NCBI GenBank assembly: GCA_963920665.1
Contig: OY987265.1
Location: forward strand, 14,575,001 to 14,639,000
Direction: 5' to 3'
Length of the DNA stretch: 64,000 nt
From: Straminergon stramineum
Taxonomy: Eukaryota > Streptophyta > Bryopsida > Hypnales > Calliergonaceae
In this document: positions 1 to 10,989 of the stretch, one piece after another
Position numbering within the stretch: the stretch's first letter is position 1
How the letters are laid out: each line of letters starts with the position of its first letter
Program-made: the position numbers and the translations under genes
The notes under the pieces: generated by a model
Seen by the model: only the letters and a program-made list of their open reading frames with translations
The model's database searches: none
Told to the model about the DNA's origin: nothing

Positions 1-1302
1 AACGAAGGCCAAGATGTTACAATTCGCTTGGTTACACATGGATTGAGTCGAAATGGGAGCAAAGAAACCCTACAATTATTGAAGGTGCATTCAAGCCATT
101 TGCGCAGGTGCAGCAAGTATTTCGATACCTGCTTGAGCGAGAGATGGAGCACTGCACTCTCAAACGCTGATGCATGTTGTGATGTTGAATTTGTTCTTGA
201 GGTTCATGGAGATCTCGCGTGCTACAGAGATTGCTTTTCCCAGATGTACTCTTCGTATCGTAAGGAGATTCGAAGCGTTGAATACAGTCTGGCGCTCCTG
301 AGAGTCGCCTCACAAATTGAGTATCGTGACCTGATGGATTCTATTGTGCGATATCTGTCGGCGATAGCTTGGTCAGACGAGGATGAGATCATGATCAGGG
401 ATTACTCGTCTTCTCCAGATTTCCCTCGGAATTGTGCTGAAGACCTGATTGTTCGGTTAGGGTTAGACGACGTGGAAGAGGAGTCTAGGAAGAACATTTG
501 CGGCATGATAGAACGGAGTGTACGTTGCGCTCTGGAGAATTCTGGCACTAGCTCTAGCGACTTCATTGAGAGCTTATTAGAAGGCATTGAATCCGAGATG
601 TCTTCAAGTTTTGCGAAGACTGTGATCGGTATCATTATTAAAGTCGCGAAGAAAAAGTTCGAGGAGTTCTCCGTGCGTTGTCTAAGAGACGAACCTAATT
701 TTACCAAAATTCATGCCAGAGCAATGAACTGGATATTGACGGTTCTGTTAGATGCAGGCGTGGCTGAGGAATTGGCCGAATGTCTCGTGCATATAAAGTC
801 GATTCCCAAAGTCCTAATATCATGCAAATTTATAGATGATGAGGATTGTGTTCATGAGTGTTTTAATACGGTGAGAGTCGTCATTCGAATGTATGAAGAG
901 GTGGCTTCTGGACTACTGCCTTTGAGAACAGCTGAACGAGTTGCGCTCTTCAGGAATTGGCATGGATTTCTCATATTTTTTTCTGAGGACGGTTATGGTG
1001 AAGAAATCAAAAGTTTGTTTTCGACTTTACCCTGCAAGGTGCAGATTGCGTACGTTAAGGGGTGTATGTCTGATTTTCAAACTTTTATCGATCCAAGCTC
1101 TCTTGCGAAGCTTGTGAAGAATACTTTCACGTCTCTGGAAGGGACGAAGAGTAGGCCAAGTCTGGAAGGTAAGATCATTTGCCTTAGCTATGAGCTTGGT
1201 GCCATTGTTGCACGGTTGCCCTGTATATTTCTTAGACTGGTTAACCCTAATTTATGTTTGGTTATTGTTGTGTTAGACAATGGATGTTTGATGTCTTATT
1301 AG
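1..1302 (+). CDS. BTB/POZ domain protein, 5' end outside window
   Basis: The reading frame is open from the first base, so the start codon lies upstream; the first in-frame Met at 28 is internal. The opening residues (DVTIRLVT, then LLKVHSSHLRRCSKYF and LSERWS) match the start of a plant BTB/POZ domain, and LLRVASQIEY followed by a YLSAIAWSDEDE stretch matches the segment after the BTB in the plant family that includes Arabidopsis At1g63850 and At3g50780. Such proteins are usually thought to be substrate adaptors of CUL3 ubiquitin ligases; that role is from family knowledge. The rest is helical with no catalytic motif. The last residues before the stop at 1300-1302 look unlike coding sequence. 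A splice donor (GTAAGATC) at 1169 may end the exon, with the true 3' end further on. The frame across that junction could not be resolved. Confidence 0.65.
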   Translation, partial: NEGQDVTIRLVTHGLSRNGSKETLQLLKVHSSHLRRCSKYFDTCLSERWSTALSNADACCDVEFVLEVHGDLACYRDCFSQMYSSYRKEIRSVEYSLALLRVASQIEYRDLMDSIVRYLSAIAWSDEDEIMIRDYSSSPDFPRNCAEDLIVRLGLDDVEEESRKNICGMIERSVRCALENSGTSSSDFIESLLEGIESEMSSSFAKTVIGIIIKVAKKKFEEFSVRCLRDEPNFTKIHARAMNWILTVLLDAGVAEELAECLVHIKSIPKVLISCKFIDDEDCVHECFNTVRVVIRMYEEVASGLLPLRTAERVALFRNWHGFLIFFSEDGYGEEIKSLFSTLPCKVQIAYVKGCMSDFQTFIDPSSLAKLVKNTFTSLEGTKSRPSLEGKIICLSYELGAIVARLPCIFLRLVNPNLCLVIVVLDNGCLMSY

Positions 1303-2140
1303 ACATGTATCAAATATATTAGAAATCTCTCTTCGAACATCGTGGAATATTCGTGGGTATTTTAGGAATACTTTCAAATATTCTCAGATATGATTGTGTG
1401 CCAGAGGGCTGAGGTCTGTTAGACAATACTGGATGTTGTGTGGATTTATCTGCCTCGGAAGACAGCCTACCTTGTGTTGTTGTGTGTCCCATCTTGCCCT
1501 TAAGCTCTCAGGGAAGCTTCAGTGGTCACAAATCCTCCTTTCCTAGTTGCGTCTGATGCCTAATTTTACATTGTGAACCTTCTTCCTAGTTTTTTTTAAA
1601 GACAACAGTGCAGAATGGACAGCCTAAGACGATTTTGTGGCAAATTTGACAGGGCACTCAAGGCAGCAGCAAGGCAGAAGAGACGAAGTTGAAGATGAAG
1701 AGAGAAGGCCTACCGTAAATGATGAGACTGGGCTCCGTACTGTGAAAAAGAAGAGAAGGCGTGGTTGATACTGCTGAAGCCAGTGACTCTTCTTTTTACG
1801 ACCAGAATCGTAGCACCTAATTTTATCTTAGTGTGTAAATCAACGGTTTTGGCTGCGGAGGCGATCACTGTGTTGCTGTCACGAGTAAACTTCGTTTTGA
1901 TAATCCATTCGGAGCAGTTTTTAGGGGTTTTAGGGTTTAGGCTAATCCATCCATAGATCTTGAATGTCTTGTGGTTTTGAAGACTATCGGCAAGCTCGAG
2001 GATCCTGTCTGTGTCGATGGCATGTGGCTAGTATGTCTCGGAAGTAGCAGTAAGAGGTAGTTCAATTTCTTCTGACCGTGGCACAAGTAATTGCCTCACT
2101 TAACCCTAAACCCTAAACTCTACATCCACAGACACTAAGA
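1303..2140 (+). other. 3' flank of BTB gene, possible last exon, telomere-like motifs
   Basis: No independent gene is seen. A pyrimidine-rich tract ending in CAG at 1611-1613 precedes a short open stretch to a TGA at 1690-1692 (MDSLRRFCGKFDRALK), which could be a terminal exon of the BTB gene, but the phase with the donor at 1169 does not fit. TTTAGGG-type motifs lie at about 1920-1940 (forward) and 2101-2120 (reverse complement, CCCTAAACCCTAAAC), facing each other. Confidence 0.35.
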
Positions 2141-3530
2141 ATCCTTCTATGTAGGACAGAAGTGCAGATTTTCATCCTTGAAATTTTGTGTGAAAAGGGG
2201 AGGTCTTGCACAGTAGTTTGACCTCCAAATAGTGCTCTTGGGTTTTTTGAAGCAAATGATTTACATAGTACCCAAAAGGATGATTTTTACAAATGATTCA
2301 CACAATACCACAAAGGATGATTTCCATTGTGACCCACCTATCCTTTGAAGGCCATATTTGTTATATTGAGACTTTTCATAGATTTTGAGACATAATACTA
2401 GTTATTGGAAAATTCATTTAAAAAATTAGGAATTGAAACCAAAAATAAATAATGTTCAAATAGTGATCCTATAATGAAATTCTAAAAGTTGGTGTTGTTA
2501 CCTATTTATAAAAAAATACCAGTAAAGAGATAAAATGATTTATCCTTGAGTTGCAGATAAAATTGAAACTGTGAAAGGTCTCAATATATTAAATATGGCC
2601 TTTTGGGGGGTTAATGCATCACCTTTGGAGTATGATTTGGGTTCAAATTATTTCTCATGGTAAATAATCTTTTATGAATTTACATGTGATGTTTGAATTC
2701 TTCCTCCAAGTCTCCACTGAACTTCATTTTGTTGGTATTATATGCATTGTAGTGATCATAGAATGAGTGTTTGGGAGGGTGACACACCCTAATTTAGGGT
2801 AGATTCTACATTAACAAGGAATTTGTGGTCCTAGATCTAGTGATTTACTCTTCGATTGTTGATAGTTTAAATGCACATACTATAATTATAACATATGACG
2901 AGGACACCTATGTACATGTGAGAATTTGATGGGATCTTATAATTCTTTTTTATGGCTTTTGGATTGGCATTTGTTAGTTAACCCCTAAAGGATAGAGCCT
3001 ATGACCTTGTAGTCAAACTTTGAAAGTCCCTCATAGTATTGAAAGAGTTACCCCTATAGTGTGTTCCAAGGGTTTCAAAGCTTCTTGGGCATTTCTTTTA
3101 ACCCTTGAAGTTGCATTATTCCTATGGGGGACAAAATGGATTTTGAATAGGTTTGTATGATTATACATGAAGTTGAAGTATTGCACATCATTCAATTCTT
3201 TGAGGGAAGCATTTTCATCTTGATTGGCCACTCATTCCCCTTCAAATCAAAATATCTACCAAGACATTCGAAGAAAAATGCCTTCCTCTCTGTGTTTTAT
3301 AGACCTTTTTCAATTGGCCTGGGTACAATTTTTGCAACTTATGTTGAATCAGTTTCCTAGTTCAATTGTAAATTTGTGAGTTGGCATGTCCATTTTCATG
3401 ATCATGGTGGCCTTGTTGCCAACTCCAGATTAAGTCTTGACCTTAGAATCTTATCTCAACCGTTGTGTCAACATTGTGTTTCTAAGAAGGTGGCATGTAA
3501 ATCATCAAGTTGTATATGGGATACAAGCGA
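2141..3530. other. AT-rich intergenic DNA
   Basis: Only short random open frames are present. I see no recognisable protein, RNA or terminal repeat. Confidence 0.5.
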
Positions 3531-3947
3531 TCATGGAATGGTGCTAAAACATAGTATACAATGTGGTCTAATTAGATATTGCGTGATGAGACATTGAGGA
3601 TGGTACACATGTGCACCAGATCCAAGTGCCCAACCTCCTTTGGGATCAAATTGTTTAAGACATTTGGGGCATTTCATATGGTCTAAGACAAAAGGTGCAA
3701 GCTTCGGCCACAATAGCTTTTGTTTGTCGACATCAAAGTGGTTGGACATTTGATTTTCATGATCCCAACCATTTCTTGTCCAATCTATTTGACTTCCTTC
3801 TAGCCCTTCTAGCATGGATATGTCATTGGAAAACATGTCCTCCATCAATGCCTTGGACGTAAGTCCATTTTCTTGTTTAGGAGCATTTGCAAAAAAATTC
3901 TTTGAAACTTTATCTAACTCCTTGGTGATTTGTTGCGACTTGTTCAT
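3531..3947 (-). pseudogene. RING-like zinc-finger ORF, probable remnant
   Basis: A 138-residue frame whose C-terminal 40 residues hold a tidy set of metal ligands: CPKC, then GWALGSGAHVYHPQC, then HCILC, giving a C-x2-C / H-x2-C / C-x2-C RING-like spacing. A similar GWALGS-x-H-x-YHP-x-C signature is familiar to me from repeated unknown proteins in seedless plants. The upstream part (minus strand, about 3986-4150) carries another short open stretch in a different context. No intact start or downstream region is clear, so this looks like the tail of a decayed repeated gene. Function would be zinc-dependent protein interaction or ubiquitin ligation; that is inferred only from the fold. Confidence 0.4.
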
Positions 3948-5280
3948 GGAGAGAATGCATATAACCTACCAATGATAGTATTTGGCTACCAATTATGCCA
4001 ACAACGCTTGAAGCGTATTGTTTTCTTTTTGAAGGCCAATTTCTTCATTGATTGTACAAGATGGAGAACTCTAGGAAACAAAAGTGAATCTTGGATCTCT
4101 TGGAGACCATTTGTGTCAACAAAAGTATCTTTTGTAATGCTTGCTAGGAAGAAGTGCAATTGGAATAATTGAAGAATGCTTGGTACACTTTGCAAGAGGA
4201 GAACAATGAAGGACGTCACCAATGAAGTCCCCTAAAACCTTGTCCAAATAACGTGGATCATGCATCTTAGCAAATTCTTGAGAGAATAATGTATTAATAA
4301 TTCTTTATCTCTTTTGTAAGTCAATTTTTAAAATTTTTTAAAAATTAATATGGTGTGGCTTGGTTTCTAGAACAATCTCACTATTGGGATTAATATGTTT
4401 CAATTCCATCTTAGAGCTATCAACAATTTAGTTTTTTCTTATATCTCATCTTGCTTCAACTTAAAAATTTGTTCAAGAATGAAAATTACAAGGATTTTCA
4501 TTTTTTTTCATTCTCTCACTCTCAATTGAATCCTTGAGCATATGAACATTTAAATTCACAATTTTTAGTACAAAAAAATTAATTGAAGAGGATTCAAATC
4601 CTTATTATCTACTCAAGCTAGGGGAAAAAAATTGTTTTCCTCACTTTAATCACTGATTTCTTGTAATCGATATTTCTAAAATATCTTCCAAACATTCTCA
4701 TACTAGTTTAATGCAAGTCCCTATGGTTGAAAATGCAAAAAACAAATGTTTAAGATTTTTGTTGTTTGCATTGAAAATGGCAATTTTGAATGTTTTTTGA
4801 CAGAAAAATGGCCTGGGGACTTTTAGAGGTTAAGGATTAACATTGGACTTAAACTTCTAGGTTGCTTTTAGTATAACAAGAAGTCATTCAAAACTACTCC
4901 TAAAATATCGTTTCTCCCTACTCAAATAGAAGTGAAAGCATCATAAAATTCAACAAAGACAAACTCCAACTCCCTAAAACTCAGAAATTTCATCTCCAAC
5001 TCTGAAACATAATGGAAATTCGCTCTTTCCAATCTAGAACCTTATCAGAACCTTATCAGGAACCTCAACATGATAAGGAGCTGCTCGTTCCTCCACTTTT
5101 TCTGGTCAAACTCACGTTGGCAAGAAATGATCTGCGCACACTCCTGCGTTCGTCACGCAGTCGTCACGCAGTCCGCGTGTTTCCGATCCTGTCAGCGGAG
5201 ACGTGATCGAAGACTCCCGCGGCCGACTTCAGTTTCTCCCCGGACTTTCTAAATCCGCGTGTGCCTCCTTTCTCACGTTG
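3948..5280. other. intergenic DNA with a repeat-family fragment
   Basis: No gene recognised. The stretch at about 4740-4860 (a run resembling AATGGCCTGGGGACTTTTAG) resembles the inner part of the TIR element described at 17479-18245, suggesting a truncated relative. Confidence 0.35.
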
Positions 5281-5288
5281 GGACGTAA

Positions 5289-5298
5289 ACATATAAGC
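5289..5298 (+). promoter_or_regulatory. TATA box of the glycine-rich protein gene
   Basis: ACATATAAGC lies in a GC-richer stretch (5130-5290) that contrasts with the AT-rich surroundings, about 300 bases upstream of the chosen start codon. The intervening leader contains repeated GATCGATCGA tracts (about 5413, 5528 and 5568). Confidence 0.45.
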
Positions 5299-5591
5299 CC
5301 CAACCCTGCCTCATCGTGTATTCATATGAAAGCAACAATATTTGAAGCACTGCGACTCAACAAGCTAGCTAGCTCGACTGCATTAACTTCAACTAATTTG
5401 CGCCCTGCCAGGACCGGTTGATCGATTGAATTCCATTCCAGCAAGCTACGAGCTTAACGTACGTACATACGATAATTATATAGATCAATTCCGATAATTC
5501 GACTGCACTGAGCAATTGTGAGAACCTCGATCGATCGATCGAATTGTGTATCATTCAGACCCCTTGCTCGATCGATCGAGTACGATTGCTG

Positions 5592-5969
5592 ATGGATCAG
5601 TCTAAGGCGTTCATCATTCCGGTTGTGATCTTTTCGGTCCTCTTTGCAGTCGTCGCCGTTGTTGTGGTTATTCGTCTATGCGCCCGTAAAAAGGGCGATG
5701 GGCGCGAGAATTTCAAAAGATTTGGAGGGGGAGGTCTGAGAGGAGGGGCTGATGTTGAACTTGGCCACGGGGGGCACTATGGTGGAGGGGGCAATGATAG
5801 AGGGGGTGGCTTCGGAGACGGTGGAGGTGGATTTGGAGGAGGGGGTGGCTTCGGCGACAGTGGAGGTGGAGGTGGCTTTGGCGATGGTGGAGGTGGAACT
5901 GGAGGAGGGGGTGGAGGCGGAACTGGAGGAGGGGGTGGAGGTGGAATGGGAGGAGGGAGCGGTTATTAA
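5592..5969 (+). CDS. glycine-rich single-pass membrane protein
   Basis: The frame is open upstream to 5544, but the Met at 5592 (MDQSKAFIIPVVIF) is preferred because the hydrophobic segment then starts at residue 7. The protein is 125 residues. Residues 7-27 form one strong membrane-spanning segment, followed by a basic stop-transfer stretch (RLCARKKGDGR). From about residue 35 to the end the chain is almost pure glycine-rich repeat (GGGF, GGGG, with scattered D, F and T), ending GGGSGY. The arrangement fits small plant glycine-rich proteins with the repeat on one face of the membrane; the specific role is unknown. A TATA box lies upstream. The GGT/GGA-rich DNA makes the reverse strand and other frames look open too, but they lack protein character. 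Confidence 0.6.
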   Translation: MDQSKAFIIPVVIFSVLFAVVAVVVVIRLCARKKGDGRENFKRFGGGGLRGGADVELGHGGHYGGGGNDRGGGFGDGGGGFGGGGGFGDSGGGGGFGDGGGGTGGGGGGGTGGGGGGGMGGGSGY

Positions 5970-7093
5970 TGCAAACCATAATGGTTTGGGTTCCCATCAC
6001 CAATCTCTCGAAGGATTGTAACGTCAATTTTGTTCAATTGGCGTATTCCACAACTTTGGCATTTTCAGGACGCACAATATAGATAAAGAATTCAATTTAT
6101 GACGTGTCCTAGTTTTTATTTTTATAGAGCTTTGTGAAGGTTTAGGTCACAATTTTTGGCCCAGGAATCCCGCCATTTTAGTAAAACTGATGCTGGTATG
6201 TGTAAATACGATGAGAAATCAATGTATTTATGGGGAGTTCCTGAAGAATTAATATTCTTCTTTGGCATTGATAAAAGTTGTGAGTGAATTTTATTACAAT
6301 TTTTTCTCCCCACAAGAAGATTTTCCATAATAATCTCGTATCTTTGTGGGAGGGTTTTTCCTTCAAACCGATGGCAGAATGTCTTGTGTTTGCAGGAAAT
6401 GGAGTTTCTAAGGCTACCAGCACAATCGCTTTCTATCAATGGTGACTTATGATAGTTCAGTAATATCTTCTGTTTTCAGCAAGCTATGGTGACAAGCCTT
6501 GCACGACAAAATCTTGGAGGTGTGATCGAATGCTAGGTGATTAATTCTTTGCGCAGTAGCTCTAGATGTGGATCTTGATATTGGGGAATTTTAGACTTTA
6601 AGGCTTAGCTTGATAATTATCATTTACTTGCCTTGTGCACTCCATACCATTTGGTATTACTTGTTGATTTGGATGAACACAAAGCCTATTGGAACAAATG
6701 TTTCATCAGCAGTTTACGAATTCCAAGAGCTCAGAAGGCAACAAAGAATGGATGTGGGGATTGGGAATTCACAGAGTGTGTCACCATTAACCACTAAAAT
6801 TTCTTTGCAATTTGAGCCTAAAACAAGAAAATGGTTACTTCTATGTCAAGAACTATCAACAATGACACTTGTAACTGCAAGATCTCAATCTTACCTTCAT
6901 TTAGAAGACATGAAAGAAGCTTAAAACTCATATTTGTTATAATTTGTGAGATCAACAAGCTCAAAGTAGAACAATTATTATTTCTCTACATGTCCATGGA
7001 ATAGTCCAAGTTCAAATACAATGAGAATTAGAGGATGTTGAATTCAATTTGCATCTTCTAGTATGATGTAAATACTAGGGTTGGGAACTAGCG
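5970..7093. other. intergenic DNA
   Basis: No gene recognised. Short frames at 6122-6439 (minus) and 6610-6924 (plus) have no domain or family resemblance. Confidence 0.45.
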
Positions 7094-7861
7094 TATAGGC
7101 ACAAGCATGCTTGGGGTCCCCTACAAATGGCGTCACACAATAAATTTCACTGAAATTCATTTCTAGAATATAGATTAAGTTTCAAGTCTTGTAGAAAAAA
7201 TATGATTTTAATATAAATTTTCTTGCTTCTTATAGAATACAATATAGAATCATCCAAAAAAATTGTCATTAACTGATCAAAGTTGTTAATTTGATTCATG
7301 TAGCTCTATTCAGAACTCTGTTACATTCTTCATTTTACATTTAGGAATAAAAAAGAAATATAAATATTTAGTAGAAAGTATTTTCAAATCACTTTGTTGG
7401 TTTATGATGTTTTGATAACCAATTGTAGTGATTTATAACTTGAAATGGAATATTTAATTATTTTTTTATTATTTTCCAAATCATCTAAAATAGCATAAGG
7501 TAGGGCTATGTCTAAAAGGAATTCAAAATTAAAGATTCTTGTAGATTTCATATCTAAAACTAGAAAAGTGAGTTGTGAACTAGTGAATAGGCAAAAAATC
7601 ATGATAAAATTCTTGTATATACATGTATATTTTCTATTGACATGATATCAGTTGTTAAATCCTAATAAATATGAAAATAAAAAATGAAAGATTTCTTAAG
7701 TTTTGATTTGTGAAAACTATTTGACTATATGTGTTCTAACAATAACTAATGTTTTAAAAAAATTACTCTCATTTGTTTGGGTAAAATAAGCTACTTGAAA
7801 ATTATTTCATTCATGTTCCTTGGTCCCTGACTACAGTACCCCAAGCATGCTTATACCTATA
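7094..7861. mobile_element. MITE-like element with 24-26 bp terminal inverted repeats
   Basis: The left end (7094-7119, TATAGGCACAAGCATGCTTG followed by GGGTCC) is matched in reverse complement by the right end (7838-7861, TACCCCAAGCATGCTTATAC then CTATA). The about 770-bp interior is AT-rich and without coding potential. This is the layout of a non-autonomous TIR transposon. A target-site duplication was not resolved with confidence. Confidence 0.6.
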
Positions 7862-7869
7862 TCCAAAAT

Positions 7870-9210
7870 CAAAGCTTGGATCCACTTTGTGAAAAACTTA
7901 TGGGTCATTGCAAGAAACACTAGTCGTAAATTTAAGACACAAGGAGAGTGACAAGGCTTTCCTTTGTGATAACTTTTGAAGCAAGGCTCTCTTGAGTGTA
8001 ATCATATCCCATATTTTTTTAAATAAATAGAAAAACTCATATTAAAAAGTTAATCTTGCTAATTTGTCACATTTAGAGTTTTAAAGGATTCTAGTACTAT
8101 GGAGTATCCAAAATTAATGATCTAGAGTTGAAATTTTTGTGGTTTGTTTCTACAATAAAAGGGCCATGTTTCTACTAGGGAGCATCTAAAAATATATTGC
8201 ATGTTATTTTATATCCTTTCCATTTGTATAAATGGAGCTCCTATGCTCATGGGCTCAAGATCCTTAGCTCACATACTAGCACCCCTCCTACCCAACCTAA
8301 CCAAATTCTTGATCAATGATCATAATATAATATATTGTCCAAATATTTTCATTTGGACAATGGACAATATTGGGTACTTGGGCTGAAAAGACAAGAGTAC
8401 AAGACCATCGCATAAGTTGTAGTTGATTGAGATGAGAGTGCTTTTGTGATTTTTGGCTCTTGTAATTCAAAATGAACTTTCACTGCTACTAGTATCTCAT
8501 CTTCTCACTTGCTTGGCTGATCTTGCACTCTTTGTAGCAACTGTGAACCTTGACGAGCTCTATCAAATGCGCGCTCACGATTCAGATATGGGCAACACAT
8601 ACAACTGTTGTGGCAATGAATGTTACGTTATTCATATTAGACTCAATAGCTACAGACACACACAGTTCCGTTAGTCAAATGGTGTCTCTGTCCTTCTACA
8701 AAAAGATTGTGTACTTGTTTTCATATGATTATTTAATATACAACTTATTATCTTCATCTTCTTATCTCCTTACATTTACATTTGTTGACACAAGCTCATG
8801 GAGTTGTAACTACTGTTGCAGCAGTACCTGCAAGAATGAACGTTATTGGGATAATTACAAATTGCTAGAGAGTGGGATTTATACAAGTGTAAGTGGATGA
8901 TAAAATAGAATGAAGTATTAACAACAACAGTAATGTACTAAGCATGTCACTAACTAAACTTGTAACGAACTAATCATGCTACAATAACTTGCTAGCATAG
9001 CAATAGTACTCAGTAGGGTTTGAGCGTAGTGGTCTAACAACATTTACAACATGGTATTAGAGCATGTAATTTAAAAAATCTACAACATGTGCTTCGCTCC
9101 AACTCCTCCACATGAGAGTTCAAGTGAAGATGTGTTCAATTTGTTTATTATCGATGAAGACAAAGTTGAGATGGAAAATCACCTATGACTTGTAAATGGA
9201 TTCATTAATA
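7870..9210. other. intergenic DNA
   Basis: No recognisable gene. Short open frames at 8453-8900 have no family resemblance. Confidence 0.4.
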
Positions 9211-9218
9211 TTTAACTT

Positions 9219-9491
9219 AAACCAATTGAACCAACACCACAAGAAGGTGAAGAAGGTGAACAGTCTGTAGAATTCAAAATCATTCCATATGGGATTTCCA
9301 ATGCTCTTGCAACTTATCTGAATGCAATGAACATTTTTAGTCAGTTTGAGGAACTTGGACAGTTTGATGAGGTTAACCCTCAGTTCTTTGCAAATGATTC
9401 CTATGCAATCGTCCCATCCTATCTGCATCAAGACACTTTAAGTTATTATTCAGGCTTCAATTCGGTCCCTAGGAAGAATAACTTCTATTAA
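9219..9491 (+). pseudogene. unrecognised coding remnant upstream of a Copia gag
   Basis: Ninety codons are open from 9219 to a TAA at 9489-9491 with credible protein character (IIPYGISNALATYLNAMN and NPQFFANDSYAIVPSYLHQD). I do not recognise the family. It lies ten bases upstream of the gag remnant and may be part of the same decayed retroelement or a captured exon. Confidence 0.35.
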
Positions 9492-9500
9492 AAACTTGAT

Positions 9501-9725
9501 ATGGCTACCTTTGAATCAAGTTCAACTTCAAAAGTCTATTATTTTCCATAATTAAGTGCTAATAATTATGCAACATAGAGAATTAAGCTCGAAATGCTCC
9601 TGGTCCGGTCTCAATTATGGATTGTTGTTGACAGTATTGAGGTTGCACCTCCTTTGTCTAATGTTAATGGTCTCTCATGTTGGAAGTTGAAGGACTCCAA
9701 AGTGAGATCTGATAATCTGCTATAG
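9501..9725 (+). pseudogene. Copia-type retrotransposon gag remnant
   Basis: One frame, interrupted by stop codons after KVYYFP and after NNYAT, keeps the Copia gag N-terminal signature: LSANNYATxRIKLEMLLVRS, then QLWIVVDS, then WKLKDSKVRSDNLL. In intact Copia gag (UBN2/DUF4219-type) this reads as a Y-x-x-W-x-x-x-M-x-x-x-L block followed by WxxKDxKAxxxL. Here the Trp after NNYAT is a TAG. No integrase, reverse transcriptase or LTR follows, so only a fragment remains. Confidence 0.6.
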
Positions 9726-9729
9726 GTTT

Positions 9730-10340
9730 GGTTGCGAAATCCAACAAGGGTTGGTTTCAATATTGAGAGTGTTTTAGCCAATTATAATGGCCCACAACTG
9801 CGCCGGGAACTGTACTAGCATTAATCATATTAATGGCCTCTTGATTGAAATTACTACACCCTATGTTGCCATAATGGGGGAGTGATCAGGAATGGGTCTC
9901 CTCCCCTACATGCAGTTATTTTTTAACACATTGGCAACAAAAAATCAAGAATTTAAAAAAAATGATCATTTTCTCTCTCTCTATATATATATGATTATGC
10001 TATGAATTTGTAACTTAGACCAAATGCTTGGTGTACCTTGAACTATTTTTTGCATTTATGTATGCAAGATGTACATTTTGAACTTCCATTATCTTCACAT
10101 TTTCAAGATTGGTTTAGGGAACAAGGTTGGAAATGGGTGTTTTTGCACCATAGTTGTTTCCATTGTATGTGACATGTTTCTGTTTTGACACATGCATTGC
10201 TTGGATTCTCTACACTCTAAAGTAAAGCAACCCATTACAAGCATAAGACCCATCATAGATACAAAGGGAATTACCTAATAAAGTCTTACATCAACCCCAT
10301 GATAGACTTTTTTCAATAAATGAGATTTGGGCTACATTAG
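9730..10340. other. intergenic DNA with CT/AT simple repeat
   Basis: A short CTCTCTCTATATATATAT tract lies at about 9972-9992. No gene seen. Confidence 0.4.
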
Positions 10341-10344
10341 GTTT

Positions 10345-10975
10345 AGAGAGTGGCCACAATCAATGTCTTGGATGATCATGATGGAGTGATCAACGACTAC
10401 AAGAAGAACTTCCACCTTTTGAGTATAAATTCAATACAACAAGTGTCTATTTTAGGCCTTCGTGTTGTGGCCATGTTATTAAATATTGCAACTTCTTTAA
10501 GTGAATGAGATCATGACCATTATGGATACCATGTACTTTTTATTTGTTTTGGGGTAGTCTCTTTTGGACCAATTGGGTAGCACAATTCAAAAAATTTTAA
10601 TAAATTTATGCTTCGTCAAAAAAATAAAATTTCAAATTGGTCTCCCCAATTCTCACAACTATACCTTAGGATAGGTTGTTTGTTTTGTTTTGTTTGTTTG
10701 TTTGTTAACTTGAGATCTCCTGGACCATGTGTCCCCTGGTCAAGCTCTTGGTACCATTGGAAAGCCCTTGGTGAGGAGGGGTGCACATGCTTTGTTTCGT
10801 GGCGTTTGGATCTACGATGTGAAAGTCATTGAATTTCAAAAAAATTAGAAAATTAGAAAAATATTTTTACTTTTCTTTGGACTGTTGCAACGGTACAGGC
10901 CACACTAGTTTGTATTTAAGGGGAAAAAATTCAATCAACAACGCCAACAGGTCAAACCAGCCATTCTGCCTTCTA
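10345..10975. repeat. duplicated block, copy 1 (downstream of P450)
   Basis: Matches 61820-62455 in the same orientation and order with roughly 5-7% visible differences and small indels, for example in the TTTG-repeat tract near 10676-10705. It directly adjoins the 3' end of the P450 gene, as copy 2 does at the window end apart from an inserted element. Confidence 0.8.
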
Positions 10976-10989
10976 TAGGCTGGTTTACT

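Noticed and set aside
5012..5421. Overlapping short plus-strand frames before the glycine-rich gene
   Set aside because: They overlap the promoter and leader region with its TATA box and have no protein-like content.
5713..6027. Reverse-strand His/Leu-rich frame and a third-frame Val/Glu-rich frame over the glycine-rich gene
   Set aside because: They mirror the GGT/GGA repeat of the real gene on the plus strand.
10608..10832. Short plus-strand frame with a counterpart at 62068-62286
   Set aside because: The two copies do not preserve the frame; it is part of the non-coding duplicated block.
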